Source: Clostridia bacterium
GTDB lineage: Bacteria > Bacillota_A > Clostridia > Oscillospirales > Acutalibacteraceae
Assembly (NCBI GenBank): GCA_017547865.1
Contig: JAFYOA010000304.1
Span: 1-7,201 of the forward strand
DNA: 7,201 bases
Direction of reading: 5' to 3'
The position numbers and the translations under genes are program-made. This document shows positions 1 to 7,135 of this stretch, in pieces. Under the pieces are notes generated by a model. The model was not told where the DNA came from. It searched no databases and saw only the letters and a list, made by a program, of their open reading frames with translations. Within the stretch, counting starts at the first letter, position 1; every line of letters begins with the position of its first letter.

Positions 1-997
<997 letters not shown>

Positions 998-1001
<4 letters not shown>

Positions 1002-1504
1002 GATGCATCACCCATTTTCCGAATGAAATCTTCGATGAGAGCTTCGTGCTTCTTCTCGTCGATTTCTTTTTCCGTTACCTTGGATGCGATGTCGATGGCG
1101 ATGACAGAAATATCATCCTTGATCTCGTTGACAGCCTTTTTACGCTCCTGCGCAATGTCCGCACGGGCTTTTTCCCGCAGGGCTTCCGCATCGGCACGGG
1201 CAGCATCGATGATCTCCTGCTCACGCTTCAGGGCGCGGGCGTTGGCCTCGCGCAGGATCTCTTCGCGCTCCTGTTTGGCTTCGTTGAGGTGGGTACGATA
1301 TTCCGCTTCCATCGTCTGTGCTTCTTTTTTGGCATTGTCGGCATCCGCATACAGAGCATCGATCTCATTCTGACGGTCGTCGATCATCTTTTTGATGGGC
1401 TTGATGGTAAACTTACCCAGCACATAAAAAGAGATGAGCATGTTGCAGAACGTGAACAACGCGGTCCAAGGGTTTACACCGACAATATTTTCAAAGCCTG
1501 ACAA
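998..1504 (-). CDS. atpF: ATP synthase Fo subunit b (TTG start)
   Basis: This 168-residue protein is of typical length for subunit b, the membrane-anchored peripheral stalk that holds F1 still against rotor torque. One N-terminal membrane helix covers about residues 12-30 (containing PWTALFTFCNMLISFYVLG). It is followed by a basic segment (KPIKKMIDDR) and then a long charged alanine-rich coiled coil, about 40-165, that dimerises and binds delta. The start is TTG at 1502-1504. The next Met is residue 22, inside the membrane helix, and a strong ribosome site GAAAGGAG (1513-1520) sits 8 nt before the TTG. The gene follows atpE by 42 nt and overlaps atpH by 4 nt. There is a single b gene; no b' homologue is seen. 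Confidence 0.96.
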
Positions 1505-1512
1505 ACCGGTCG

Positions 1513-1520
1513 CTCCTTTC
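1513..1520 (-). promoter_or_regulatory. Ribosome binding site fixing the atpF TTG start
   Basis: On the minus strand this reads GAAAGGAG, a near-ideal Shine-Dalgarno sequence 8 nt before the TTG codon at 1502-1504. No ATG or GTG lies at a comparable distance in the b frame, so this site decides the start. Confidence 0.85.
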
Positions 1521-1546
1521 TTGCCGTTTGTTCTGTTGGTTTTTAA

Positions 1547-1854
<308 letters not shown>

Positions 1855-2739
1855 TTATTCAGCAGCCTTCTCTTCGGGTTCGGGCAGAGCATTGCCCACA
1901 TACACCATGGTCAGCAGGCTGAACACCAGGGCCTGCACGCCGCCGGAGAAAACATCGAAATACAGGCTGAGGATACCGGGGATACCCACGGTGAGATACG
2001 GAACACCGGTGAGGATCTGCAGGCATTCCAGCACAGCCAGCGCACCGGTGGCAGTCACCACAAAGCCGAAAATCTTGGCGACCAGCTTTTTCTTTGTAAA
2101 GGCATACACCAGCAGGGCAACACCCAGCACCAGCACCACCGCAGAAACGATGATATTGGAACCCACCAGGCTAAGCAGCGCGGCAGAACCGGCGCCCAGG
2201 GCAGTGTACAGAAGAGACATAAGCACGCCGCCGCCCATGATGTTGCCGAAATGACGGAACGCCATGGAAACAGGCTGGGCGATCTCGCCCACGATGTTCA
2301 TCGGCAGCATGACGATGACAGGCTCGCAGAAGCCTTTCAGCCAGTTGATAAAGCCGTTGGTACGAATGGACCAGTACCACACCAGGCCGGTGGTCATCAA
2401 AGCCCACACCAGGGTAGTGGAAAGATCTGCCGTAGCCGATTTGAAGATACCGGTCATACCGATGAGAGAACCACCCAGAGAAGACATAAACAGCGCACCG
2501 ATGTACGGAGCCCAGTGGCCGTTGTGCTTGCCCATGGTGCCTTCCACCAGGTTATACAGCATCGTGATCACCTTTTCGGCCAGCACCTGTTTTTTGCTCG
2601 GTCGGGTCTTCAGGTCGTGGCCCAGCCAGGCACCCACGCTGCACACCAGTACCATCACCACAAAAGAGGAGACCGCGGTCTGGGTGATCGGAATACCGCC
2701 GAAGATCGGGATTGTAAAATAAATAAATGGTCCGTTCAC
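1855..2739 (-). CDS. atpB: ATP synthase Fo subunit a (GTG start)
   Basis: This 294-residue integral membrane protein is the stator that forms the ion half-channels against the c ring. It has five to six hydrophobic segments: about 17-40, 78-98, 108-124, 140-180, 185-215 and 225-282. The family signature is in the segment LPMNIVGEIAQPVSMAFRHF, followed by GNIMGG. R162 there is the essential arginine facing the c-subunit glutamate. The N-terminus (GPFIYFTIPIFGGIPIT) matches the usual opening of Firmicute a subunits. The start is GTG at 2737-2739, overlapping the atpI-like stop by 4 nt (GTGA), so it is probably translationally coupled; upstream purine stretches (GGTGA, AAGAG) are modest. The C-terminus is an acidic tail (PEPEEKAAE). 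Confidence 0.97.
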   Translation of the reverse strand: MNGPFIYFTIPIFGGIPITQTAVSSFVVMVLVCSVGAWLGHDLKTRPSKKQVLAEKVITMLYNLVEGTMGKHNGHWAPYIGALFMSSLGGSLIGMTGIFKSATADLSTTLVWALMTTGLVWYWSIRTNGFINWLKGFCEPVIVMLPMNIVGEIAQPVSMAFRHFGNIMGGGVLMSLLYTALGAGSAALLSLVGSNIIVSAVVLVLGVALLVYAFTKKKLVAKIFGFVVTATGALAVLECLQILTGVPYLTVGIPGILSLYFDVFSGGVQALVFSLLTMVYVGNALPEPEEKAAE

Positions 2740-3143
2740 TTGCTCTTTTCACCATCCTTACGGAAAAATTCCATGATATTCATGCTGATCTGCAAAAACA
2801 GCAGCGGCAAAAGCGATGCCAGCGGGTCGCACACATCAGCCTGAAATGCGATAAACAAAACAACAGCCATAGCCAGCAGCCGCAAAGTAGAAGAAGACTG
2901 CACAGAAAGCTTGGCCTTGGCGGCCTCTCCGGTGGTTGTTGCCCGGTCAATCGCCCGGGTCACCGCCATACTTAAAAAGAAGAAATTGAGAATTGCCAGC
3001 AGGCAGCCCAACAGGGCGCCCAGCAGAACCTTCATAGTAAAATAACCCAGCAGCGCATACACGCCCAGCATTATGGCCACACAAACCACTTCGCCCAGGG
3101 TCACACGCCCAATCTGCCGGATCACATCCCGGTTGCGATACAT
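2736..3143 (-). CDS. atpI: AtpI-like ATP synthase accessory membrane protein
   Basis: This 135-residue protein has four predicted membrane helices (about 16-35, 38-61, 86-103, 106-126), a basic N-terminus (MYRNRDVIRQIGR) and a basic C-terminus. The GALLGCLLAILNFFFLSMAV stretch (42-61) is typical of the ATP-synthase I family (AtpI/UncI), whose members sit just ahead of atpB. Proteins of this family have been implicated in c-ring assembly and, with AtpZ, in divalent-cation handling; neither role can be read from this sequence. The ATG at 3141-3143 has a good ribosome site (AAAGGAG, 3150-3156). The gene follows atpZ by 21 nt and overlaps atpB by 4 nt. The sequence is divergent, so the family call rests on position, topology and the short motif. 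Confidence 0.82.
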   Translation of the reverse strand: MYRNRDVIRQIGRVTLGEVVCVAIMLGVYALLGYFTMKVLLGALLGCLLAILNFFFLSMAVTRAIDRATTTGEAAKAKLSVQSSSTLRLLAMAVVLFIAFQADVCDPLASLLPLLFLQISMNIMEFFRKDGEKSK

Positions 3144-3164
3144 GTTCCGCTCCTTTCGCGGGGG

Positions 3165-3425
3165 TCAAATATGATCGTTGAACGCTGTCGGCGGCGGGTC
3201 TTTTTCCTTATCTCCCGCTTCTGCCTCCCGGCGCATAAGATACAGGGAATTGCGGAACCCGGACAGCGCACTGCCAATGCCAAACACAACACCGACCAGC
3301 ACGACCCAATCGCCCAGGTTAAAATACCCGCGCAAAAACACGGCGGCCCAAACGCAAACGACCAGGGGAGCCACCACAGACATACCAAGCTGTGTCAGCC
3401 AGGTCAGCAGGCGTAAGGTTCTCAT
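3165..3425 (-). CDS. atpZ: AtpZ-like small membrane protein (AtpZ/AtpI family)
   Basis: This 86-residue protein has two predicted membrane helices (about 10-32 and 40-62), a short loop containing GYFNLGDW, and a charged hydrophilic tail (REAEAGDKEKDPPP). The end of helix 2, FGIGSALSGFRNSLYLMRR, resembles the G...GFRN...L.RR pattern of the AtpZ/ATPase_gene1 family, usually the first gene of Firmicute ATP synthase operons. In Bacillus the AtpZ-AtpI pair has been linked to Mg2+/Ca2+ supply; here that is analogy only. I chose the ATG at 3423-3425 because GGAGGG lies 6 nt upstream. A longer reading from 3467 would add 14 residues (MRRCFVVCNKRREP) without a ribosome site. It is the first gene after the operon promoter. 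Confidence 0.8.
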   Translation of the reverse strand: MRTLRLLTWLTQLGMSVVAPLVVCVWAAVFLRGYFNLGDWVVLVGVVFGIGSALSGFRNSLYLMRREAEAGDKEKDPPPTAFNDHI

Positions 3426-3511
3426 TGGTTCCCTCCGTTTGTTGCAAACAACGAAGCACCGCCGCACAGGCGCAGCAATGCCCCTCGGTTATATCCCTAA
3501 AAAGTATAACA

Positions 3512-3540
3512 ATTATAGCAAATTGTGCACAGAAAAGCAA
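3512..3540 (-). promoter_or_regulatory. Promoter of the ATP synthase operon
   Basis: On the minus strand, TTGCTT (3540-3535), 17 nt, then TATAAT (3517-3512). The TGC immediately before TATAAT makes an extended -10 (TGn). Transcription would start near 3505, giving a leader of about 80 nt before atpZ. The leader holds a small hairpin, GTTTG (3437-3441) with CAAAC (3445-3449), directly upstream of the atpZ ribosome site. An A/T-rich tract with T runs lies upstream of the -35. Consensus match and position support the call; no experimental start is known. Confidence 0.65.
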
Positions 3541-3587
3541 ATGCATATTCCTTTTTTGTCACAAGCAACAAGTTTACAGTGTTGATT

Positions 3588-3617
3588 TGTTACATTAAAA
3601 CGAAAGTTTCTGTAACA
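3588..3617. repeat. Nested inverted repeat in the divergent atp / isomerase region
   Basis: TGTTACA (3588-3594) and TGTAACA (3611-3617) are exact inverse complements 16 nt apart. Nested between them is a second perfect pair, AAAC (3598-3601) and GTTT (3606-3609), around GAAA. The outer arms are spaced about two helical turns apart, as in a dimer operator, and the whole could also fold as a two-part stem. It lies 48 nt upstream of the atp -35 and about 95 nt upstream of the isomerase -35. There is no T run after it, so it is not a terminator. Confidence 0.5.
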
Positions 3618-3702
3618 GAGTATAAAGAATCTTAACACAATCGGCATCTGCGGGCCGCCTTTGGGTATTATTCCCTAAAACCGGGCATTTTCCCTGTGAA
3701 AT

Positions 3703-3712
3703 CTATCGATAG
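3703..3712. promoter_or_regulatory. Palindrome overlapping the isomerase -35, candidate operator
   Basis: CTATCGATAG is a perfect 10-bp palindrome with a central CpG. Its right end overlaps the probable -35 hexamer (3710-3715) of the plus-strand promoter. The position would suit repression of the isomerase gene. No regulator for it is encoded in the window apart from the XRE protein, whose own dyads look different. The palindrome also contains the ATCGAT restriction-type hexamer, so chance occurrence is possible. Confidence 0.35.
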
Positions 3713-3739
3713 GCAAGAACATTTCTTTTGTGCTATAAT
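3710..3739 (+). promoter_or_regulatory. Promoter of the isomerase/epimerase gene
   Basis: TAGGCA (3710-3715), 18 nt, then TATAAT (3734-3739), preceded by TGC (an extended -10). The -35 is only a partial match, which an extended -10 can offset. Transcription would begin near 3746, leaving about 60 nt of leader. The nine bases TGCTATAAT are identical to those of the divergent atp promoter. Confidence 0.65.
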
Positions 3740-3754
3740 AAGTAAACAAAGGAA

Positions 3755-3777
3755 CGCCGCACTGCACAAAGTCGGCG
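3755..3777 (+). other. Hairpin in the isomerase leader
   Basis: CGCCG (3755-3759) pairs with CGGCG (3773-3777), and ACT (3761-3763) with AGT (3770-3772). One C is bulged and the loop is six bases. It starts within about 10 nt of the predicted transcript 5' end and sits ahead of the ribosome site AAGAAGGA (3791-3798). A 5' stabilising stem is a reasonable guess. It does not resemble a riboswitch I recognise. Confidence 0.45.
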
Positions 3778-3805
3778 AAAGAATTTCAGAAAGAAGGATA
3801 TACCA

Positions 3806-4681
3806 ATGAAATACGGTGTTTTTTCCGTCAGCATGCCGGAATACACTCCGGAAGAAACTCTGAAGATCCTGAAGGAACTGGGTTACGACGGCGTTGAATG
3901 GCGCGTCACCAACATTCCTGCCGTTAAGATGGAGAACGTTCCCTTCGAACGTCGCTACTGGGGCAACAACGAGAGCACCATTGAGATCGACACCATCGAA
4001 GAGAAGGCCGAAGAACTGAAGGCTCTGTGCGACAGCTACGGCATCGAGATCTTTGCTCTGACCACCTACCTGGCCCCCGCCGATTACGAAAAGGTAGAGC
4101 CCGTTCTGCGCGCCGCCCAGAAGATGGGCGTCAAGAAGATCCGCGTGTTCCCGCCCAGCTACAACCCGAAGGATGACCAGGTCAACTACCAGGAACTCAT
4201 GTACGAATCCAAGTGCTACATGAAGAAGCTGGAGCAGCTCGGCAAAAAGTACGGCGTGAAGATCATGACTGAGATCCACATGAACAACCTGAACGCTTCT
4301 CCCAGCGCCGCTTACCGTCTGGTGGAAGGCCTTGACCCCAACTACGTGGGTGTCATCTTCGATCCGGGCAACATGGTGAACGAAGGCTACGAAGATTATC
4401 AGAAGAGCTTTGAACTGCTGGGCGCTTACATTGCCCACGTGCACGTGAAGAACGCTGTTCTGGTGGAAGCCGGCCGCGATGAACTGGGCAGCAAGAAGTG
4501 GGCCCGCCAGCAGGCCGCTCTGTGGGACGGCATGGCCGACCTGAAGGAACTGTTCCGCGTGATGAAGAAGTACGGCTACGACGATACCATTTCCGTGGAA
4601 GACTTCTCCAACGATCAGCCCACCTATGAAAAGCTGAAGGCCAACATCGAATACGTGAAGAAGCTGGCTGCCAGCGTGTAA
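3806..4681 (+). CDS. Sugar phosphate isomerase/epimerase family TIM-barrel protein
   Basis: This 291-residue cytoplasmic protein of the xylose isomerase-like TIM-barrel (AP endonuclease 2) superfamily matches the usual 270-300 residue length. Likely metal or active-site residues fall in strand-end positions: E31 (YDGVEWRV), E156 and H158 (IMTEIHMN), D186 (VIFDPGNM), H211 and H213 (AHVHVKNA) and E265 (ISVEDFS). This is the usual set of two Glu, an Asp and a His around a divalent metal. The family interconverts ketoses, keto-inositols or related sugars; the substrate here is unknown. The start is ATG after AAGAAGGA. It is a single-gene unit with its own promoter and terminator. Codons are strongly biased (AAG for Lys, CTG for Leu, AAC for Asn), suggesting high expression. 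Isolation from sugar genes is notable. Confidence 0.88.
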   Translation: MKYGVFSVSMPEYTPEETLKILKELGYDGVEWRVTNIPAVKMENVPFERRYWGNNESTIEIDTIEEKAEELKALCDSYGIEIFALTTYLAPADYEKVEPVLRAAQKMGVKKIRVFPPSYNPKDDQVNYQELMYESKCYMKKLEQLGKKYGVKIMTEIHMNNLNASPSAAYRLVEGLDPNYVGVIFDPGNMVNEGYEDYQKSFELLGAYIAHVHVKNAVLVEAGRDELGSKKWARQQAALWDGMADLKELFRVMKKYGYDDTISVEDFSNDQPTYEKLKANIEYVKKLAASV

Positions 4682-4702
4682 TCTCTCTTTTAAAATGAAA
4701 CG

Positions 4703-4742
4703 AACCCGACCTGTGCCGCGTGCATGGGTCGGGTTTTTGTTT
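4703..4742. terminator. Rho-independent terminator between convergent genes
   Basis: AACCCGACC (4703-4711) pairs perfectly with GGTCGGGTT (4727-4735), and TTTTTGTTT follows on the plus strand. It lies 21 nt after the isomerase stop. Read on the minus strand the stem is followed by TTCGTTTCATTTT, a weaker U-rich tract. The terminator may therefore also serve the XRE gene ending at 4755. Confidence 0.9.
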
Positions 4743-4754
4743 GCATATAACCGC

Positions 4755-5084
4755 TTAATCCAGCGATTTCAAATATACAGAAAGCAGCTGCAGCGCCGTT
4801 TCTTTATCCTTGGGATTACAGGCATTCAGCCGCTCCCACAGTTCTTCCTGCCGGGCAGATAAAGAAACATTCTCTTCCGTCAGCACCTCATCGGGTGTAA
4901 TGTGGAGCACTTTGCAAATCCGCAGCAATGTCTCTGTGCGCATGTTCACTGTTCCGCGCTCAATATCCGCATACGTTCTTTCCGCAAGTCCTGCTGCTTC
5001 CGCAACCTCTGCCTGGGTCATCCCCATGCGTTTACGGACATCCAGTAGTTTATTTCCTATGATATGCGTATCAAAAATCAGCAT
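4755..5084 (-). CDS. XRE-family helix-turn-helix transcriptional regulator
   Basis: This 109-residue regulator has an XRE/Cro-type HTH domain at about residues 13-67: LLDVRKRMGMTQAEVAEAAG, then LAERTYADIERG. The recognition helix covers roughly 33-43, and NMRTETLLRICKVLHITPDEVL closes the five-helix fold. A charged amphipathic C-terminal helix (78-107, ARQEELWERLNACNPKDKET) probably dimerises. The start is ATG at 5082-5084 with AGGAGG (5092-5097) seven bases upstream. It is divergent from the repeat lipoprotein gene. The shared gap has two copies of a 16-bp dyad, one covering this gene's likely -10 and one at the lipoprotein transcription start. I infer that it represses both genes. No peptidase or sensor domain is present, so its signal is unknown. 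Confidence 0.9.
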   Translation of the reverse strand: MLIFDTHIIGNKLLDVRKRMGMTQAEVAEAAGLAERTYADIERGTVNMRTETLLRICKVLHITPDEVLTEENVSLSARQEELWERLNACNPKDKETALQLLSVYLKSLD

Positions 5085-5110
5085 TATTCTGCCTCCTAAC
5101 GTCCGTTTAC

Positions 5111-5126
5111 AGGAATTATAATTCCT
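5111..5126. promoter_or_regulatory. Operator dyad 1, over the XRE promoter
   Basis: AGGAATTATAATTCCT is a perfect 16-bp palindrome. It contains TATAAT on the minus strand (5120-5115), the best candidate -10 for the XRE gene, with start near 5108 and the AGGAGG ribosome site just beyond. The -35 would be weak (TTTGTC or TGTTTG at 15-17 nt spacing). A protein bound here would block the regulator's own promoter. Confidence 0.7.
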
Positions 5127-5133
5127 TTTTTCG

Positions 5134-5162
5134 TTGACAAACAGGAGCTAAAAGGATAGAAT
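5134..5162 (+). promoter_or_regulatory. Promoter of the repeat lipoprotein gene
   Basis: TTGACA (5134-5139), a perfect -35, is separated by 17 nt from TAGAAT (5157-5162), a five-of-six -10. Transcription would begin near 5169, inside operator dyad 2. The leader to the ATG at 5214 is about 45 nt and includes the ribosome site AAAGAGG. Confidence 0.75.
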
Positions 5163-5165
5163 TAT

Positions 5166-5181
5166 AGGAAATAAAGTTCCT
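5166..5181. promoter_or_regulatory. Operator dyad 2, at the lipoprotein transcription start
   Basis: AGGAA (5166-5170), six bases (ATAAAG), then TTCCT (5177-5181). It has the same arms and the same spacing as dyad 1, and starts exactly 55 bp after it. It covers about -3 to +13 of the predicted lipoprotein transcript, a classic repressor position. The centre is less symmetric than in dyad 1, so binding here may be weaker. Confidence 0.68.
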
Positions 5182-5213
5182 GTTAAACGGAACAACACGA
5201 AAGAGGTAAAAAA

Positions 5214-6344
5214 ATGAAGAAACTGCTCGCACTGATTTTGGTCATTGCGTTGTGTCTTTCGCTTTCCGCTTGCGGAAAAAGCGAGGCCGTGACCAATTTC
5301 GAAAAACTCATGGGCCAGATCGGAACCGTCTCCCTGGATTCCGAAGCTGCAATTCTTGCCGCCGAAGAAGCCTACAACCAGCTTTCCGAAAAGGAACAGA
5401 AACAGGTAGATAAAGACTACCAGAAGCTCAACGAGTACAGAACCACCTACGAAACCCTGGTGGAAGAAGCCGAACTGCAGGCTAAGCTGGACGAGGTTGT
5501 TGCTTTGATCGATGCTGTTGGCGAAGTCACCGCCGATTCCGAAGCCGCCATTCTCGCTGCAGAAGCCGCCTACAACGCTCTCTCTGCCGATGAACAGGCC
5601 AAGATCAAGGAAAGCGGCGATAAGCTGGCTGCCATGAGAGAAACCTACAACACCGCTATTCTGGAAACCTCTGCCGCTGCGGTTGTGGAAGCCATCGATG
5701 CCATCGGCGAAGTTACGCTGGATTCTGCCGAAGCCATCAACGCTGCCAAAGAACTTTACAATGCACTGACTCCGGACGCCCAGGCTCTGGTCACCAATGC
5801 AGCTGCTCTTACCGATGCCGAAGCCGCCCTGGCCGACCTTGTTGCTGCTGAGAAGGAACGCATTCTGCAGGAATACCTCTCTAACTTTACCATTGACGAA
5901 GACAAGGTAGAAAAACTCGCCTGGTATATGCATGATGATATGCCCGATTACATCGACATTCGCAGCTATATCATTCCTTATATCGGCGTACAGAACAACA
6001 ACGTCTGGATCTGCATCCGTTATAACTACACTGCAGATGACTGGGTGTTCTGGGAAAAGCTCACCATTGTGACCGACAACAACAAGTACTACAGAATCCT
6101 TGACTACTTCGATACCGTTCGCGATAACGACGGCGGCGTTGTTTGGGAATACTACGACGAACCCCTGTACTACAACCAGGCTCTGGATACCGAAGAACTG
6201 CTGATGCTGCAGGACATTGCCGATTCCGAAGAAGTGATCATTCGCTTTGAAGGCGACGAATACTACGATGACCTCTATGTTACCGATACCGACAAGGCCA
6301 TCATCCGCGATGTTCTGGCTCTGTACAGCGCTCTGCTCCCGTAA
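5214..6344 (+). CDS. Repeat-containing surface lipoprotein of unknown function
   Basis: This 376-residue secreted lipoprotein has a basic start (MKK), a hydrophobic core, and the lipobox LSAC with C20 as the lipidated residue. The mature protein would be anchored on the outer face of the membrane. Residues about 26-213 are three tandem helical repeats of 62-66 residues, each with a core like IGEVTLDSEAA followed by A..AY.AL. (cores at 36, 102 and 164). Such repeats occur in surface proteins of gut Firmicutes. Residues about 225-376 form a distinct acidic, aromatic-rich domain (many Tyr, Trp, Asp, Glu; e.g. NNNVWICIRYNYTADDWVFW) that I do not recognise. The repeats may act as a stalk presenting it. 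It is divergent from the XRE gene and apparently controlled by it. No catalytic motif is visible. Confidence 0.85.
   Translation: MKKLLALILVIALCLSLSACGKSEAVTNFEKLMGQIGTVSLDSEAAILAAEEAYNQLSEKEQKQVDKDYQKLNEYRTTYETLVEEAELQAKLDEVVALIDAVGEVTADSEAAILAAEAAYNALSADEQAKIKESGDKLAAMRETYNTAILETSAAAVVEAIDAIGEVTLDSAEAINAAKELYNALTPDAQALVTNAAALTDAEAALADLVAAEKERILQEYLSNFTIDEDKVEKLAWYMHDDMPDYIDIRSYIIPYIGVQNNNVWICIRYNYTADDWVFWEKLTIVTDNNKYYRILDYFDTVRDNDGGVVWEYYDEPLYYNQALDTEELLMLQDIADSEEVIIRFEGDEYYDDLYVTDTDKAIIRDVLALYSALLP
5337..5576 (+). repeat. DNA-level tandem repeat inside the lipoprotein gene
   Basis: Positions 5337-5378 and 5535-5576 encode DSEAAILAAE(E/A)AYN and match at 35 of 42 bases, exactly 198 bp (66 codons) apart. 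Most differences are silent third-position changes, so the first two protein repeats come from a duplication kept under protein-level selection. The third repeat (near 5720) is more diverged and four residues closer. Confidence 0.75.
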
Positions 6345-6358
6345 TCGTTAAACAGCCA

Positions 6359-6390
6359 AAAAGCCTCTCTGCTTTTGCAGAGAGGCTTTT
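6359..6390. terminator. Bidirectional rho-independent terminator
   Basis: The perfect 14-bp stem AAAAGCCTCTCTGC (6359-6372) / GCAGAGAGGCTTTT (6377-6390) has a TTTT loop. T runs end the stem on both strands because the outer arms are AAAA and TTTT. It serves the lipoprotein gene (stop at 6344) and the convergent MATE gene, whose stop at 6392-6394 is only one base away. Confidence 0.95.
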
Positions 6391-6391
6391 C

Positions 6392-7135
6392 TTATACTTT
6401 CTTGTACATCCACTTTTTGCCGCTTACGCGAATACCGGCCACAATTGCACGGCACACCAGCGCAATGGTATTGGCAATGAAAATACCGGGCACGCCCATA
6501 TTCCACACAAAGCAGAACAGGTACGTCAGCGGCAGACGGATCAGCCACACCGCGATCAGCGTGTTCATCATCACGTAGTTCACATCGCCGCCGGCACGCA
6601 GCTGCGGGTCAAAGCAGTTCACCGTCAAACCCGCCAGGTTCATGGGGATCAGCCACCACATCACTTTGGCGCAGGCGCGGATCGTTTCGGGATCGGAAGA
6701 ATAAATATGGCAAAGCTGTTCACCAAACAGGCAGACCGGAATGCCGATTACAAGGCTGGCGACCAAGCCGACATACCAGATGTTCCGGCCGGCTCTGCGG
6801 GCATCTTCGTAACGCTTTGCGCCCAGCAAATGCCCCACCGCCGACAACGCCACATAAATACAAATGGCATGCGGAAACGTAGTGAAGGAATTGAAGGTGT
6901 TGACGATCTGGTTAACACTGCCGGCAAATGTTCCCAAAGAAATGGCCATGCTGTTGGCCAGCATATAGCCCAACTGGGTGAACAGGCTTTCCATTCCCAC
7001 CGGAATGCCCACCCGCAGCATGCGCAGCCAGGTTCGCCAATGCACCACCAGCATATTGCGCAGGCGCAGTCGGAAATACCTCTGATCCCGCAAAAGGGTA
7101 ATAAAGATAAAACAGGCGCCCGCCGCACTGCACAT
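6392..7135 (-). CDS. MATE-family efflux transporter, C-terminal half
   Basis: These 247 residues match the second half of a MATE (multidrug and toxic compound extrusion) transporter, a 12-helix membrane antiporter that exports cationic drugs or metabolites using Na+ or H+. Family-like stretches are the second-half opening VGIPVGMESLFTQLGYMLAN, then YVALSAVGHLLGAKRYEDARRAGRN, and near the end LRAGGDVNYVMMN with GVPGIFIANTIALVCRAIVAGIR. About six membrane helices are present; a full protein is near 450 residues. The ATG at 7133-7135 has no ribosome site and is probably not a true start. MATE-like sequence continues upstream past an in-frame TGA to the window edge. It is convergent with the lipoprotein gene. 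Substrate cannot be predicted. Confidence 0.85.
   Translation of the reverse strand: MCSAAGACFIFITLLRDQRYFRLRLRNMLVVHWRTWLRMLRVGIPVGMESLFTQLGYMLANSMAISLGTFAGSVNQIVNTFNSFTTFPHAICIYVALSAVGHLLGAKRYEDARRAGRNIWYVGLVASLVIGIPVCLFGEQLCHIYSSDPETIRACAKVMWWLIPMNLAGLTVNCFDPQLRAGGDVNYVMMNTLIAVWLIRLPLTYLFCFVWNMGVPGIFIANTIALVCRAIVAGIRVSGKKWMYKKV

Larger units (their letters stand above)
5103..5190. repeat. Large inverted repeat enclosing both operator dyads
   Basis: CCGTTTACAGGAA (5103-5115) at the left end is mirrored by TTCCTGTTAAACGG (5177-5190) at the right, an inverse complement apart from one inserted base. Each end contains one of the two AGGAA-N6-TTCCT dyads. The octamer GAATTATA also recurs at 5113-5120 and 5159-5166. 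The region appears to have arisen by inverted duplication of one operator, giving each divergent promoter its own copy. Confidence 0.75.

Noticed and set aside
2251..2844. Plus-strand open frames opposite atpB and the atpI-like gene
   Set aside because: These are antisense shadows; atpB has its essential arginine motif and membrane helices on the minus strand.
3165..3467. 100-residue version of the atpZ-like protein
   Set aside because: The extra 14 residues lack a ribosome site, whereas the ATG at 3425 has GGAGGG at ideal distance.
3598..3609. Catabolite-repression (cre-like) element around AAAACGAAAG
   Set aside because: The conserved G and C near the two ends of the cre consensus are both missing; only the central CG and A/T context fit.
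3426..3805. A riboswitch or small RNA in the divergent gap
   Set aside because: I see only short separate stems and two promoters, with no T-run terminator or known aptamer core.
3668..4444. 258-residue open frame on the minus strand
   Set aside because: It lies antisense to the isomerase gene, whose conserved active-site motifs and biased codons explain the sequence; the antisense protein is a low-complexity product of that codon bias.
5148..5933. 261-residue open frame on the minus strand
   Set aside because: It is antisense to the lipoprotein gene and its operator region; the Gly/Phe-rich translation is the mirror of GAA/GCC-rich codons, and no ribosome site is seen.
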